From assembly GCA_031265105.1 (NCBI GenBank), contig JAISDC010000247.1:1-33253 (forward strand): a stretch of DNA of 33,253 nt, in the 5' to 3' direction. Under the pieces are notes generated by a model. It had not been told where the DNA came from, did not search any database, and saw only the letters and a program-made list of their open reading frames with translations. The translations under genes and the position numbers were made by a program. The DNA comes from Verrucomicrobiales bacterium (lineage in GTDB: Bacteria; Verrucomicrobiota; Verrucomicrobiia; Methylacidiphilales; JAAUTS01). This document shows, in pieces, positions 1-7,580 of the stretch (its first letter is position 1; every line of letters starts with the position of its first letter).

Positions 1-14
1 GCGCTCCCAGTGTC

Positions 15-202
15 AGCCCCAACGGGGCGGCGGCATAATAGCCTAGGGCAACGCCCTAGGTTTTATTAGGGCCGAAGGGCCAGCCCTGTAGGGGCGGCGC
101 ATCTCCCTTGTACTTTGCACCGCCCCTACAGGGCTACCCTTTTCACCTTAACTAAACCTGGGGCGTTGCCCCAGGCTGTTATGCGGCCGCCCCTTCAGGG
201 CT
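15..202. repeat. Nested foldback (inverted) repeat
   Basis: Two arms of about 48 bp (15-62 and 155-202) are imperfect reverse complements, both based on AGCCC..GGGGCGG..GCATAA.AGCCT.GGGCAACGCCC.AGG. Inside them lies a second inverted repeat, 82-101 against 116-135, complementary over 20 bp with one mismatch and a 14-nt loop. The first arm also contains its own small palindrome, CCTAGGGC-AAC-GCCCTAGG. The whole could fold into a cruciform or long hairpin. Foldbacks of this kind are dispersed intergenic repeats in many GC-rich environmental bacteria. I see no coding content here. Confidence 0.85.
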
Positions 203-265
203 AAGACCCCTGCTCGGGATGACGGGGGAGGGGAATATAAACGCTGATGGTGACGGCATCGCTGA

Positions 266-325
266 CCTATGGAGCGCCGGCTTCCAGTCGGCAACGAAGC
301 GGGCGAGACGCCCGCGCTCCATAGG
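266..325. repeat. REP-like palindrome at the edge of the transposase remnant
   Basis: An 11-bp perfect stem, CCTATGGAGCG (266-276) against CGCTCCATAGG (315-325), encloses a G/C-rich interior with further partial complementarity. The motif GGAGCGCCGGCTTCCAG resembles common dispersed palindromes. It lies directly before the point where transposase similarity begins and supplies the apparent N-terminus of that open frame, so it probably marks where the insertion element was truncated. Confidence 0.7.
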
Positions 326-331
326 CCGGCA

Positions 332-729
332 GACAACCGGCGGTTTATTAACGCAGTGCTGTGGATCTTGCGCACCGGGGCGCCGTGGCGTGATTTGCCG
401 CCGGATTACGGTGGCTGGAGCAACACCCACCGGCGCTTCATCCGGTGGCGGGACGCCGGGCGTTGGGAGCGTCTGCTGAATGCCTTGATCCAGGAGCCGG
501 ATTTCGAGTGGTTGATGATTGACGCTTCGCACGTCAAGGTGCATCAGCATGACACTGGGACCAGGGGCGGCAACCAAGACATGGAAATGACCAAAGGGGG
601 CGCAATTCCAAAATACACCTGGCCGTGGATGCGCATGGTCTGCCGGTCCGAGTCCTTGTTACGGCAGGTCCCGTGGCGGATGGCACTAAAGTTGCGGACT
701 TGACCGCAGGCTTTGCCGTCGAACATCTA
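332..729 (+). pseudogene. IS5-type transposase remnant, frameshifted and truncated at both ends
   Basis: The first frame encodes residues typical of IS5 transposases (RRFINAVLWILRTGAPWRDLPP, then IDASHVKVHQHDTGTRGGNQ). This includes the first acidic residue of the DDE triad, the D of MIDASHVK. Near 596-600 there is a run of five G; one more G would restore K-G-G-R-N-S-K-I-H-L and the frame continuing as LAVDAHGLPVRVLVTAGPVADGT to about 729. Similarity then stops, so the second D and the E of the catalytic triad are absent. The normal N-terminus is replaced by a palindromic repeat. It is a dead remnant next to the 3' end of glpX. Family assignment is from motif recognition, not a search. Confidence 0.85.
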
Positions 730-784
730 AGGCACGAAGTTGGGAGAACGGCGCTCCATGCCGGTGTCACGAGGTCAAGGTGAA

Positions 785-1840
785 TCAGATCACCGTATGG
801 AATGTGGCATCGCTGCGCAGCCGGATGGTTTTGGCCTTGAGGTTGTGCACCGCCTTGATGTAGCGGACGGTGCGGCTTTTGGCGCGCATCAGAATCGAGT
901 GGGTGATGGCGGTCTCGCCGATGAGTTTCACGCCGGGCAGCATGGCGCTGTCGGTGATGCCGGTGGCGCAGAAAATCGCCCCGGCGCCCGGCACCAGGTC
1001 GCGGGCCAGGAAAATACGCCGCAGGTCGCGCGCCGCGACGGCCCCGGCGGTGGCGGCGCGCTGCCGCTCGTCCTTGAACCACATGCGCAACTGGAGGTCG
1101 CCGCCCAGGCACTTCAACGCCGAGGCGGCCAGGATGCCTTCCGGCGCGCCGCCGATGCCGTGAAACAAGTCCACGCCGGAATCCGCCAGCGCCGGCGCCA
1201 CCGCCGCGGTGACATCGCCGTCGGCGATCATGCGCAGCGCCGCGCCCGCCCGGCGCACCGCGGCAATCAGCGGCGCGGAGCGGGGGCGGTCGATGGTGGC
1301 CACCACCAGCTCGGGCACGCGCTTGCGCAGGGCGCGGGCGACGAAGTCCAGCAGCGGCCCGACCGGGGCGGCGAGGTGGACCGGGTGGGACGGGTGTTGC
1401 CGCATGGCGGCGACCACTGGCGGGCCGTAGGCCAGTTTTTCCACGTAGAACGCGGGGATGTTGATCATCGCCGGAATTTCCGGGTCTTCGCGCTGCGCGG
1501 CGCTGATGACGGAAATCGCGTTGGGCAAGCCTTTGCCGACGTTGGTGGTGCCGTCAATCGGGTCGAGCGCGATGTCGAAGCAGGGCGTGTCGGGCGCCCA
1601 GGTGCCGAGGTGTTCGCCGAGAAAGATGCCGGGGGCGTTGTCCTTGATGCCTTCGCCGATCATCACCGCGCCGCGCATGGGCACGGTGTCGAACACGCCG
1701 TAAATCGCGTCGCAGGCGGCCGCGTCGGCCAGTTCCTTCTCGCCGCGGCCGAGCCACTTGATGGTATTCAGGGCGGCGTTCTCCGTGGCCCTGACAAATT
1801 CAAACTCGATGGTCCGCTCAAGATCCTGGCGCGTGGTCAT
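785..1840 (-). CDS. glpX: Class II fructose-1,6-bisphosphatase (GlpX)
   Basis: Hydrolyses fructose-1,6-bisphosphate to fructose-6-phosphate in cytosolic gluconeogenesis. At 351 aa it is slightly longer than the usual 320-335. The metal/phosphate-binding motif DPIDGTTN is at residues 93-100, with IGEG near 61-64, the later DGDV block near 207 and GGAPEG near 230, all in family order. The N-terminus, with ENAAL followed by an acidic stretch and AMR-like MRGAVMIGEG, matches GlpX rather than the class I enzyme. It is the last gene of a minus-strand group after tsaB, with a 51-bp gap. The C-terminal 20 residues are basic and lack an obvious family counterpart. They end close to the transposase remnant, so the terminus may have been altered by the insertion. 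Confidence 0.93.
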   Translation of the reverse strand: MTTRQDLERTIEFEFVRATENAALNTIKWLGRGEKELADAAACDAIYGVFDTVPMRGAVMIGEGIKDNAPGIFLGEHLGTWAPDTPCFDIALDPIDGTTNVGKGLPNAISVISAAQREDPEIPAMINIPAFYVEKLAYGPPVVAAMRQHPSHPVHLAAPVGPLLDFVARALRKRVPELVVATIDRPRSAPLIAAVRRAGAALRMIADGDVTAAVAPALADSGVDLFHGIGGAPEGILAASALKCLGGDLQLRMWFKDERQRAATAGAVAARDLRRIFLARDLVPGAGAIFCATGITDSAMLPGVKLIGETAITHSILMRAKSRTVRYIKAVHNLKAKTIRLRSDATFHTVI

Positions 1841-1891
1841 GGATTAAATATGACCGCTGCCGGCGGGGTTGCAACGCCGGCAGTCGCACGG

Positions 1892-2491
1892 TCAGCGGCG
1901 GGTGGGCGGGCCGCCCGGCGTCGCGTCGTGCAGGTAAATCGGCTCCAGCGCCAAGTCTGGCTCGGCGGGGCCGTCCAGCATCGCCCGGCCCAGGTCCGCC
2001 GCTGACGGTGACTCCGCGCGCGTGGCGAACGGCAGCGGGCCGACGCCGAGGCTGAGGTGGTGACGGGTGGCGAGCTGCCGCACCTCATCGTCAGCGACCA
2101 GCCGCGTCGGCGTGACCAGCGCGCCGCCGGCATAGGCGGTGTAAAAAAACTTGCCGCGCCGCGCGTCGGCGAAGATGCCCAGGTCGGGTTCGGCGCGGTG
2201 CCGCCACGCCAGCGCGCGGGTGCTGCGCGCGGGAATCACGCGGCAGCCGAGCGCGGCGGCCAGTCCTTGCGCCGTGGCGATGCCGACGCGGATGCCGCTG
2301 AACGAGCCGGGGCCGACGCCGACGATGACGGCGGTCACGCCGCGCAGTGCGCCGCTGACGGCGCGCAACCCCGGCGCGAGGCTGCCGGAGGCCCGCCCGC
2401 TGACGGTGGCGCCGGCGATCCGCTCGCCGTCGGCGAATAACGCCCAACTGGCCGGCTCGGCGGAGGTTTCGATGACGAGGAATTTTTTCAT
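1892..2491 (-). CDS. tsaB: tRNA t6A37 synthesis protein TsaB
   Basis: TsaB is the non-catalytic ASKHA-fold partner of TsaD in the complex that makes N6-threonylcarbamoyl-adenosine at position 37 of ANN-decoding tRNAs. The 199-aa product opens with KKFLVIETSAEPASWALF, the first phosphate-loop-like strand-turn, and carries the family block VGVGPGSFSGIRVGIATAQGLA near residues 57-78. An upstream extension in frame exists, but the ATG at 2489-2491 overlaps the tsaE stop as ATGA, which fixes the start. Its conserved partner tsaE lies immediately upstream. The gene contains several copies of the GCTGAC word, including in the poorly conserved mid-region. Confidence 0.92.
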   Translation of the reverse strand: MKKFLVIETSAEPASWALFADGERIAGATVSGRASGSLAPGLRAVSGALRGVTAVIVGVGPGSFSGIRVGIATAQGLAAALGCRVIPARSTRALAWRHRAEPDLGIFADARRGKFFYTAYAGGALVTPTRLVADDEVRQLATRHHLSLGVGPLPFATRAESPSAADLGRAMLDGPAEPDLALEPIYLHDATPGGPPTRR

Positions 2492-2919
2492 GGCGCGGGC
2501 GCCTCGATGCGCCGCCGGGTGGCGCCGCTGACGGTGATGGTGATGTCGCGGCAGTTTTTTTCCGGCCACGGGCCGGGGTAACGGTCGGGCCACTCGATGA
2601 CCGTCACGCCGCGGGCGTTGGGCAACTGTTCCGGCAGGTCGAGCAGCGACCAGTCAGTGTCAGCGCCGAGCCGGTACAAATCCCAGTGAAAAACCGGCAG
2701 CCGGCCGTCGCGGTATTCATGCAGCAGGGCGAACGTCGGGCTGGTGACCCTGGCCGTGGCGTCGAGCGCGGCGACGAAGCCTTGCAGCCAGGTGGTTTTG
2801 CCCGCGCCAAGGTCGCCGCGCAGCCGCAGCACCGCGCCGGCGCCGATCCCGGCGGCCAGCCGCGCCGCGTGGGCGCGGGTGTCGGCGGGGGAACGGGAAA
2901 GAAACACCGGGGATGACAT
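2488..2919 (-). CDS. tsaE: tRNA t6A37 synthesis ATPase TsaE
   Basis: P-loop ATPase that drives turnover of the TsaB-TsaD complex in t6A synthesis. The 143-aa product has the usual TsaE length. Walker A GDLGAGKTT is at residues 35-43, followed by the family block TSPTFALLHEY and HWDLYRL (switch and Walker-B-like regions), then VIEWPDR. It overlaps tsaB by 4 nt and follows the upstream membrane protein after 19 nt, so the four genes are probably one operon. Confidence 0.94.
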   Translation of the reverse strand: MSSPVFLSRSPADTRAHAARLAAGIGAGAVLRLRGDLGAGKTTWLQGFVAALDATARVTSPTFALLHEYRDGRLPVFHWDLYRLGADTDWSLLDLPEQLPNARGVTVIEWPDRYPGPWPEKNCRDITITVSGATRRRIEAPAP

Positions 2920-2938
2920 AAGCCGGCCCGCCGCGCGA

Positions 2939-3586
2939 TTATTTTTTCCCGCTGTCTGTTGACAGGGCGCGCAACAATTGGCCGGCCTCGGCCTGGTAGC
3001 TGCTGCCGAGGTCGCGCGCGAGAAAGTCGGTCAGCGTCTGGCGCGCCGCGCTGACGTTGTGCTCGGCCAGATACCCGCGGGCCAGGGCGACCGCCGCGCC
3101 GCCCGCGTAGGGGTTGGCCGGCTTGGCGCTGACGATGGCCAGATAGGCGGCCTGGGCCTCGCTCTGGCGGCCGGCGGCGGCGAGGCATTGCGCGCGGGCG
3201 AATTGCGCGGGGGCGGCCAGCGGACTGTTAGCGCGCTGTTGCGCGTAGCACGCGTACAGTTCGGCGGCGGCAAGATAATCCTGCTGTTCCTGTTGGCCGG
3301 CGGCGGTGAACAGCAGCGCGGCGGCGCCGGCGGCGGTGGCGGGGTATTGGTCGGCGACCTGCTGGCATTGTTCCGCGCCGACGGCCTTGGCCAGCGCGGC
3401 GGCGGCGGTTTCCTCGGCGTGTTGCCGCTGGTGCCGATACCACAGCACGGCGACCACGACGCTGACGATGACGAGCAGGCCGATGAGAATGCCCCGCACG
3501 GTCCGGCCCAAACTCTGATCCTCGACCAGCACGGGCTGATCATTGAAAATGTTATTGCTAGGTTCTGCCATAAAACCATTGAGCAT
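2939..3586 (-). CDS. Single-pass membrane protein with TPR-like repeats (YfgM/TPR type)
   Basis: The protein is about 215 aa. A short N-terminal cytoplasmic segment is followed by one transmembrane helix (GILIGLLVIVSVVVAVLWY) and then an alanine/glutamine-rich helical region with paired helices typical of TPR units (LFTAAGQQEQQDYLAAAELY, ARAQCLAAAGRQSEAQAAYLAI, ALARGYLAEHNVSAARQTL). Similar one-TM TPR proteins such as YfgM act at the cell envelope with chaperones or secretion, but nothing here proves a specific role. The start at 3586 (MLNGFMAEP) has AAAGGA 12 nt upstream. A start at 3571 is a good alternative, and one at 3616 is less likely. It is the first gene of the minus-strand operon. 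Confidence 0.7.
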   Translation of the reverse strand: MLNGFMAEPSNNIFNDQPVLVEDQSLGRTVRGILIGLLVIVSVVVAVLWYRHQRQHAEETAAAALAKAVGAEQCQQVADQYPATAAGAAALLFTAAGQQEQQDYLAAAELYACYAQQRANSPLAAPAQFARAQCLAAAGRQSEAQAAYLAIVSAKPANPYAGGAAVALARGYLAEHNVSAARQTLTDFLARDLGSSYQAEAGQLLRALSTDSGKK

Positions 3587-3850
3587 GGGAACAGTTTGTC
3601 CTTTAGACAAGCGCAAAGTTGCGCCGGCGGAGTTGGTCGATTCGCCACCGGCAACCAGCCGTTCCCCGCCGCCAGTCCGGGCGGAGCCGAGGCAGCGGAC
3701 GGCCCGGCGTCACGCTGACAATGAATCGATTGTTATGCGATTGCGGGCTTGACGCCGCTGACCGGCCGCCGCTGACACTGACGAGGGCAAGATATTTTAG
3801 CGGGATAAAATTTACGTAATCTGTTTATTTACAAAAAGTTTCGATAAAAA
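3587..3850. other. Divergent intergenic region without a gene
   Basis: No coding signal is evident here. The left two thirds (to about 3790) is GC-rich and holds three GCTGAC words (at about 3716, 3754 and 3771), two of them continuing as GCTGACAATGA and GCTGACACTGA. From 3790 to 3850 it becomes AT-rich and must hold promoters for the leftward TPR/tsaE/tsaB/glpX operon and possibly an upstream one for the dcw operon. I could not choose a leftward promoter with confidence. Confidence 0.5.
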
Positions 3851-3879
3851 TTGACCTTGGTGGGAGATTATGGTTTAAA
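3851..3879 (+). promoter_or_regulatory. Putative sigma70-type promoter of the dcw operon
   Basis: TTGACC (3851-3856) is separated by 17 bp from TTTAAA (3874-3879), giving a good -35 and an acceptable -10 element. They lie in an AT-rich stretch 49 bp upstream of the mraZ start. The match is by eye only. Its position overlapping the MraZ-like boxes is what makes it credible. Confidence 0.5.
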
Positions 3880-3896
3880 AGGGGACGTTATGGCGG
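3861..3896 (+). promoter_or_regulatory. Putative MraZ operator: four boxes at exact 10-bp spacing
   Basis: Boxes begin at 3861 (TGGGAG), 3871 (TGGTTT), 3881 (GGGGAC) and 3891 (TGGCGG), each separated from the next by four A/T-rich bases (ATTA, AAAA, GTTA). MraZ proteins are known to bind direct TGGGN repeats on a 10-bp period upstream of their own gene. Here the array begins inside the promoter spacer and ends 32 bp before the mraZ start, which fits autorepression of the whole dcw operon. Only the first box is a full consensus match. Confidence 0.6.
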
Positions 3897-3927
3897 AAAA
3901 AACCGCGATAGGCAGGGAATTGTGACG

Positions 3928-4374
3928 ATGAGTGACGCGTTAAAATTGGTTTATACCGATACGTTTGAGCACGCCTTTGACGAAAAGGGACGCCTCACTG
4001 TGCCCAGGGAATGGCGGGGCGACGGGTTTGAAACCCGTCTGTACGTCATGCCGCCGGAACCCGGCTGCCTGAAAGTTTACCCTGGCAGTTGGCTGGGGGA
4101 AAAAATGCGGGCGCTGGCGGGGGCGGCCATTGATGATCCGCGGCGCAAGAGCTTTGAGCGCCTGGCCGCGCAGATTCAGGGCGTGGAGCTTGACCGGCAG
4201 CACCGCATCACCGTGCGCGAGCGCCTGCGCGCCGCCGCGCAACTGGGCCGCAACGCGGTGCTGACCGGGCGGTTCGATCATTTTGAAATCTGGAGCCGGG
4301 AGAAATGGCGCGGCGACGCCGGCCAACTTGGCGCTTTGACGGTTGATAGTGTATTGCGGGAGGCCGGCTTATGA
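3928..4374 (+). CDS. mraZ: Transcriptional regulator MraZ
   Basis: AbrB/SpoVT-fold DNA-binding protein, normally an oligomeric repressor of the dcw operon it heads. The 148-aa product has the two tandem half-domains. The first contains the conserved FDEKGRLTVPREWR. The second reads ELDRQHRITVRERLR, where the usual glycine of the D-x-x-G-R motif is histidine. A GTG at 3922 is in frame, but the purine-rich CAGGGA (3913-3918) is better placed for the ATG at 3928 (spacing 9). The putative operator lies directly upstream. The stop overlaps the start of a small ORF (ATGA at 4371). Confidence 0.93.
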   Translation: MSDALKLVYTDTFEHAFDEKGRLTVPREWRGDGFETRLYVMPPEPGCLKVYPGSWLGEKMRALAGAAIDDPRRKSFERLAAQIQGVELDRQHRITVRERLRAAAQLGRNAVLTGRFDHFEIWSREKWRGDAGQLGALTVDSVLREAGL

Positions 4375-4499
4375 GCCGGTCGGCGCGGGAGCGGGCAGAC
4401 CGGCGGCGGGCCAGGATCAGCCGTTGCCGGGATTGGCGGCGAAAAAAAACGGCGAGGGAACCAGGGCCGGACGAGCCGCCGGCCACCCGGCTGAGTTGA
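4371..4499 (+). CDS. Possible 42-aa arginine-rich small ORF between mraZ and rsmH
   Basis: Its ATG overlaps the mraZ stop as ATGA, the same coupling used by most joints of this operon, and it fills the 154-bp gap before rsmH. It would encode a very basic N-terminal half (MSRSARERADRRRARISRCR) and an acidic/proline tail. No domain is recognised. Arginine richness is expected by chance in GC-rich DNA, so translation is uncertain. It may simply keep ribosomes moving between mraZ and rsmH. Confidence 0.3.
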   Translation: MSRSARERADRRRARISRCRDWRRKKTAREPGPDEPPATRLS

Positions 4500-4528
4500 A
4501 TTGCCGGACGGGATGAATATTCAAGCGC

Positions 4529-5443
4529 ATGGCAGACGGGCACACACCGGTGTTGTTGAGGGAAGTCATGGAAGTATTGCAACCAGGCGGAGGCAGGCGA
4601 ATGCTCGACGCGACTTTTGGGCGCGGCGGGCACAGCCGCGCCATGCTGGCGACCGGCGCGTCCGTGGTGGCGCTGGACCGGGACGCTGACGCCGAAGTCG
4701 CGGCCCAGTCGCTGACAGTGGAGTTTCCCGGCGCGTTCCGGTTTCGTCGGGCGAATTTTTCCGCACTGTCAGCGGTCGCGGAGGAATGGGGGCCGTTCGA
4801 CGGCATTTTGCTCGACCTGGGCGTGTCATCGCCGCAACTGGACACGGCGGCGCGCGGCTTCAGTTTCCAGCAGGACGGGCCGCTGGACATGCGGATGGAC
4901 CAGGCCGCCACGGTCAGCGCCGCCGAGTTGGTGAACCGCGCCGCCGAGCCGGAGCTGGCGGAGTTGATTTTTAAATTCGGCGACGAGCCGCGCGCGCGGC
5001 GCATCGCCCGCGCCATCGTCAGCGCCCGCGCGCGGGAAAAAATCACCCGCACCGCGCAACTGGCGGCGGTGGTCGAGGCCACGGTCGGCGGCCGGCGCGG
5101 GGCGAAAATCCATCCCGCCACCAAGACGTTCCAGGCGCTGCGCATCGCGGTCAACGACGAGCTGGGCGCGTTGCGCGCGGCGCTGACGGCCGCGCCGGCG
5201 GCGCTGACAATGGGCGGGCGGCTGGGCGTCATCAGTTTTCACTCGCTGGAGGACCGCCTGGTGAAGCAGTTCATCGCCACCCGCAGCGAACCGGAATTGC
5301 GCGGCGAGGGCCAGGCTTTCGGCTGGCCGAATCCCGATTATTGTTTCAGGAAAATCGGCCGCTGGCTGCCCGCTGACACTGAGGTGGCCGCCAATCCGCG
5401 CGCCCGCAGCGCCCGCTTGCGCGGCGCGGAAAGGATCGCATGA
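4529..5443 (+). CDS. rsmH: 16S rRNA m4C1402 methyltransferase RsmH (MraW)
   Basis: SAM-dependent N4-methylation of C1402 in 16S rRNA, an almost universal dcw neighbour. It is 304 aa, close to family length. HTPVLLREVMEVL opens the protein, followed by the SAM loop DATFGRGGHS, then DGILLDLGVSSPQLD and GFSFQQDGPLDMRMD, and the C-terminal block HPATKTFQALRIAVNDEL with SFHSLEDRLVK. The start at 4529 places HTPVL at the usual distance from the N-terminus; an ATG at 4513 is out of frame. It overlaps the next gene as ATGA at 5440. Confidence 0.95.
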   Translation: MADGHTPVLLREVMEVLQPGGGRRMLDATFGRGGHSRAMLATGASVVALDRDADAEVAAQSLTVEFPGAFRFRRANFSALSAVAEEWGPFDGILLDLGVSSPQLDTAARGFSFQQDGPLDMRMDQAATVSAAELVNRAAEPELAELIFKFGDEPRARRIARAIVSARAREKITRTAQLAAVVEATVGGRRGAKIHPATKTFQALRIAVNDELGALRAALTAAPAALTMGGRLGVISFHSLEDRLVKQFIATRSEPELRGEGQAFGWPNPDYCFRKIGRWLPADTEVAANPRARSARLRGAERIA

Positions 5444-5811
5444 GCCGCAACCGCATCAAATCCGCCAACAGTTTGCGGCCCCGCTGGCTGGGGTGGGTGA
5501 TTGTCGTCACGATAGTGGCGGCCGGTCTCGGCGGTCTGTACGTGTATTGGCAAAACAAAATCGATGTCCTCGCCAAGGATAACAAAAAACTGGAAGCGGA
5601 GCTGGCGGATTGGCAAAAGAAAAACGGCCGGCTGGCCCTGCAACGCCAGAGCTTGACCACGCCGAATTCGCTGGTCCGGCGGTTGGACTATTTTCATATC
5701 GAGATGGTGGCGTTGAACAAATTACCGGTGCTGGACGCGCAAAGTTTCCGCGCGACCGAACCCTCCATGCTGGCGCGCGGCCCCAGGCCGGGCGGGGAGA
5801 GTTATCCGTGA
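5440..5811 (+). CDS. ftsL: FtsL-like bitopic division protein
   Basis: 123 aa with a basic cytoplasmic N-terminus (SRNRIKSANSLRPR), one transmembrane helix at about residues 17-38, and an immediately following coiled-coil-prone stretch (NKIDVLAKDNKKLEAELADWQKKNGRLALQRQSL). This is the FtsL/DivIC architecture, and it sits in the canonical slot between rsmH and ftsI. FtsL scaffolds the FtsQLB complex that activates FtsWI. Sequence similarity in this family is weak, so the call rests on architecture and position. It overlaps rsmH (ATGA) and ftsI (GTGA). The C-terminal 25 residues are proline/glycine-rich and probably unstructured. Confidence 0.75.
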   Translation: MSRNRIKSANSLRPRWLGWVIVVTIVAAGLGGLYVYWQNKIDVLAKDNKKLEAELADWQKKNGRLALQRQSLTTPNSLVRRLDYFHIEMVALNKLPVLDAQSFRATEPSMLARGPRPGGESYP

Positions 5812-7580
5812 ACCACGCGTTGCAACTCCGGGCGGTGTGGGTGCTGCTGTTGTTCGCGGTCGGGTTCACCGTCGTGTCGGCGCGCCTGATTCAGTTGCAG
5901 ATATTGCGCCATGCCAAATACCAGGAGGAGGCCATGCGCGCGCAATGCCGCGTGATTCCGGTGCCGGCGCTGCGCGGCCGCATCCTGGACTGTCAGCGGC
6001 GGATTTTCGCCCAGAGCGTGCCGGTGGTGGATTTGTACATCGACGGCAAGCTGGCGACGGAAGATCCGGGCAGGCTGGACCAGGTGGCCCGGTTGCTCGG
6101 CCTGCCACCCGCAGAGTTGCGCGCTAGGCTGTCTCCGGCCAGGCGGAACGAATTGCTCCAGCCGGAACTGGATCCCGCGGTGGCCGACCAGTTGCGCGCC
6201 TTGAACCCGAAATACCGGCCGCTGATTTTCACCGACCGGATCAAGCGGGTTTACCCGAACGGCTGGGAGGGCAGCCATGTCATCGGTTTCACCAACCAGG
6301 TGCCGCTGCAAATGGACGACTGGGAAAAAGCCATCAATACCGAACAGGGGATGCTGGGCATCGAGCAGGCGCTGGACTATTATCTGGCGGGCCGCGCCGG
6401 GGAACGCCGGGTGGTGCTGGACAAGACCGGCCGGGAAATCCCGGCCTACCGGATGTCCGACCATCAGCCGCAGAACGGTTGCGACATCGTGCTGACCATC
6501 GACCAGGTGATCCAGCACGCGATTGAGGAGGAGGCGGACCAATTGATGCGGCAATACACGCCGGCCACGGTGAGCATTCTGGTGCTGCGGCCCGCCACCG
6601 GGGAGGTGCTCGGCCTGACCAATCGCCCGACCTTCGACCCGGGCAACCGGCGGACGATGAGCGACCTCGCCAGCCTGCGCAATTGCACCCTGACGGATAT
6701 CTATGAGCCAGGCTCGACCTTCAAGATTGTCACCGCCGCGGCGGTGTTGAGCGAGGGCGTCGCGACGCTGGAGACACCGATTTATTGCGAGAACGGCGCC
6801 TTTTATTACGCCGGGACGACCTTGCGCGACACGCACGAGAACGGCACGCTGACCGTGCGCCGGGCGCTGGAAGTTTCCAGCAACATCGCGTTCGCCAAGC
6901 TGGGGCTGGCGCTAGGGCCGGACAAGCTGTACCGGCAAATCCGGCTGATGGGCTTCGGCGAGCGCGCGCAGGAGACGAAATACGCGCTGCCCGGCGAGCA
7001 GAAGGGCTTGCTGCGCCCGACCGACAAGTGGAGCAAAATTTCGCTGACCCGGGTGCCGATTGGCTATGAAATCGGCGTGACGAATTTGCAGATGACCATG
7101 GCCATGGCCAGCGTCGCCAACGGCGGCCAACTGGTGCGGCCGCTGTTTATCAAGGCGATTGTTGATGCCAACGGCCGGGTGGTGCGGGAGTTTGCGCCGC
7201 AGGTGGTGCGGCGGGTGATTCCGGCCGACGTGGCGGCGCAACTCCGCCAGACGCTGGCCGGGGTGGTGTCCGACGAGGGCACCGCGCAGGGGGCGCAGGT
7301 CGAGGGCTGGACCGTGGCGGGCAAGACCGGCACCGCCAGGAAATTCATCAACGGTCATTACGAACACGGCGCCTACTACAGCTCGTTCATCGGTTTTGTG
7401 CCCGCCGACCAGCCGCAGTTCCTGATTTCCATCATGGTCAACCAGCCGCGCGGGCAGGTGTACGGCGGCAAGGTGGCGGGGCCGGCGTTCAGCAGCATCG
7501 CCACCAAGGTCGCGCAACAACTGAACATGATCGCCGGCGGGCCGCCGCGCGAGCTGGCGAAAGGAGCGGTCAGCCGATGA
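5808..7580 (+). CDS. ftsI: Septal peptidoglycan transpeptidase FtsI (PBP3-type)
   Basis: Class B penicillin-binding protein that cross-links septal peptidoglycan with its polymerase partner FtsW. 590 aa. It has a short cytoplasmic start, a TM helix (VWVLLLFAVGFTVVSARLIQLQI), a dimerisation/pedestal domain (RGRILDCQRRIFAQS) and the transpeptidase domain. The nucleophile motif STFK is at residue 303 (EPGSTFK), the second motif S-S-N is at 357-359, and K-T-G is at 506-508. The frame is open much farther upstream, but the GTG at 5808 overlaps the ftsL stop (GTGA) and has GGGGAGA seven bases before it. The gene is notably poor in the GCTGACNNTG word. It ends in an ATGA overlap with murE. Confidence 0.95.
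   Translation: MNHALQLRAVWVLLLFAVGFTVVSARLIQLQILRHAKYQEEAMRAQCRVIPVPALRGRILDCQRRIFAQSVPVVDLYIDGKLATEDPGRLDQVARLLGLPPAELRARLSPARRNELLQPELDPAVADQLRALNPKYRPLIFTDRIKRVYPNGWEGSHVIGFTNQVPLQMDDWEKAINTEQGMLGIEQALDYYLAGRAGERRVVLDKTGREIPAYRMSDHQPQNGCDIVLTIDQVIQHAIEEEADQLMRQYTPATVSILVLRPATGEVLGLTNRPTFDPGNRRTMSDLASLRNCTLTDIYEPGSTFKIVTAAAVLSEGVATLETPIYCENGAFYYAGTTLRDTHENGTLTVRRALEVSSNIAFAKLGLALGPDKLYRQIRLMGFGERAQETKYALPGEQKGLLRPTDKWSKISLTRVPIGYEIGVTNLQMTMAMASVANGGQLVRPLFIKAIVDANGRVVREFAPQVVRRVIPADVAAQLRQTLAGVVSDEGTAQGAQVEGWTVAGKTGTARKFINGHYEHGAYYSSFIGFVPADQPQFLISIMVNQPRGQVYGGKVAGPAFSSIATKVAQQLNMIAGGPPRELAKGAVSR

Noticed and set aside
740-2005. Long plus-strand open frame antisense to glpX/tsaB
   Set aside because: Composition is Arg/Gly/Ala/His-rich without motifs, and the opposite strand encodes recognisable GlpX and TsaB. 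It is a shadow of GC-rich codon usage.
3881-3921. Start of mraZ at the GTG at 3922
   Set aside because: The purine-rich CAGGGA would be only 3 nt from the GTG but 9 nt from the ATG at 3928, which is the better start.
5610-5807. 66-residue N-terminal extension of ftsI
   Set aside because: It overlaps the ftsL frame throughout, lacks membrane-protein character, and a GTGA-coupled start with a good ribosome-binding site exists at 5808.
5802-6836. Minus-strand open frame over ftsI
   Set aside because: Antisense to the well-supported ftsI coding region; low-complexity composition.
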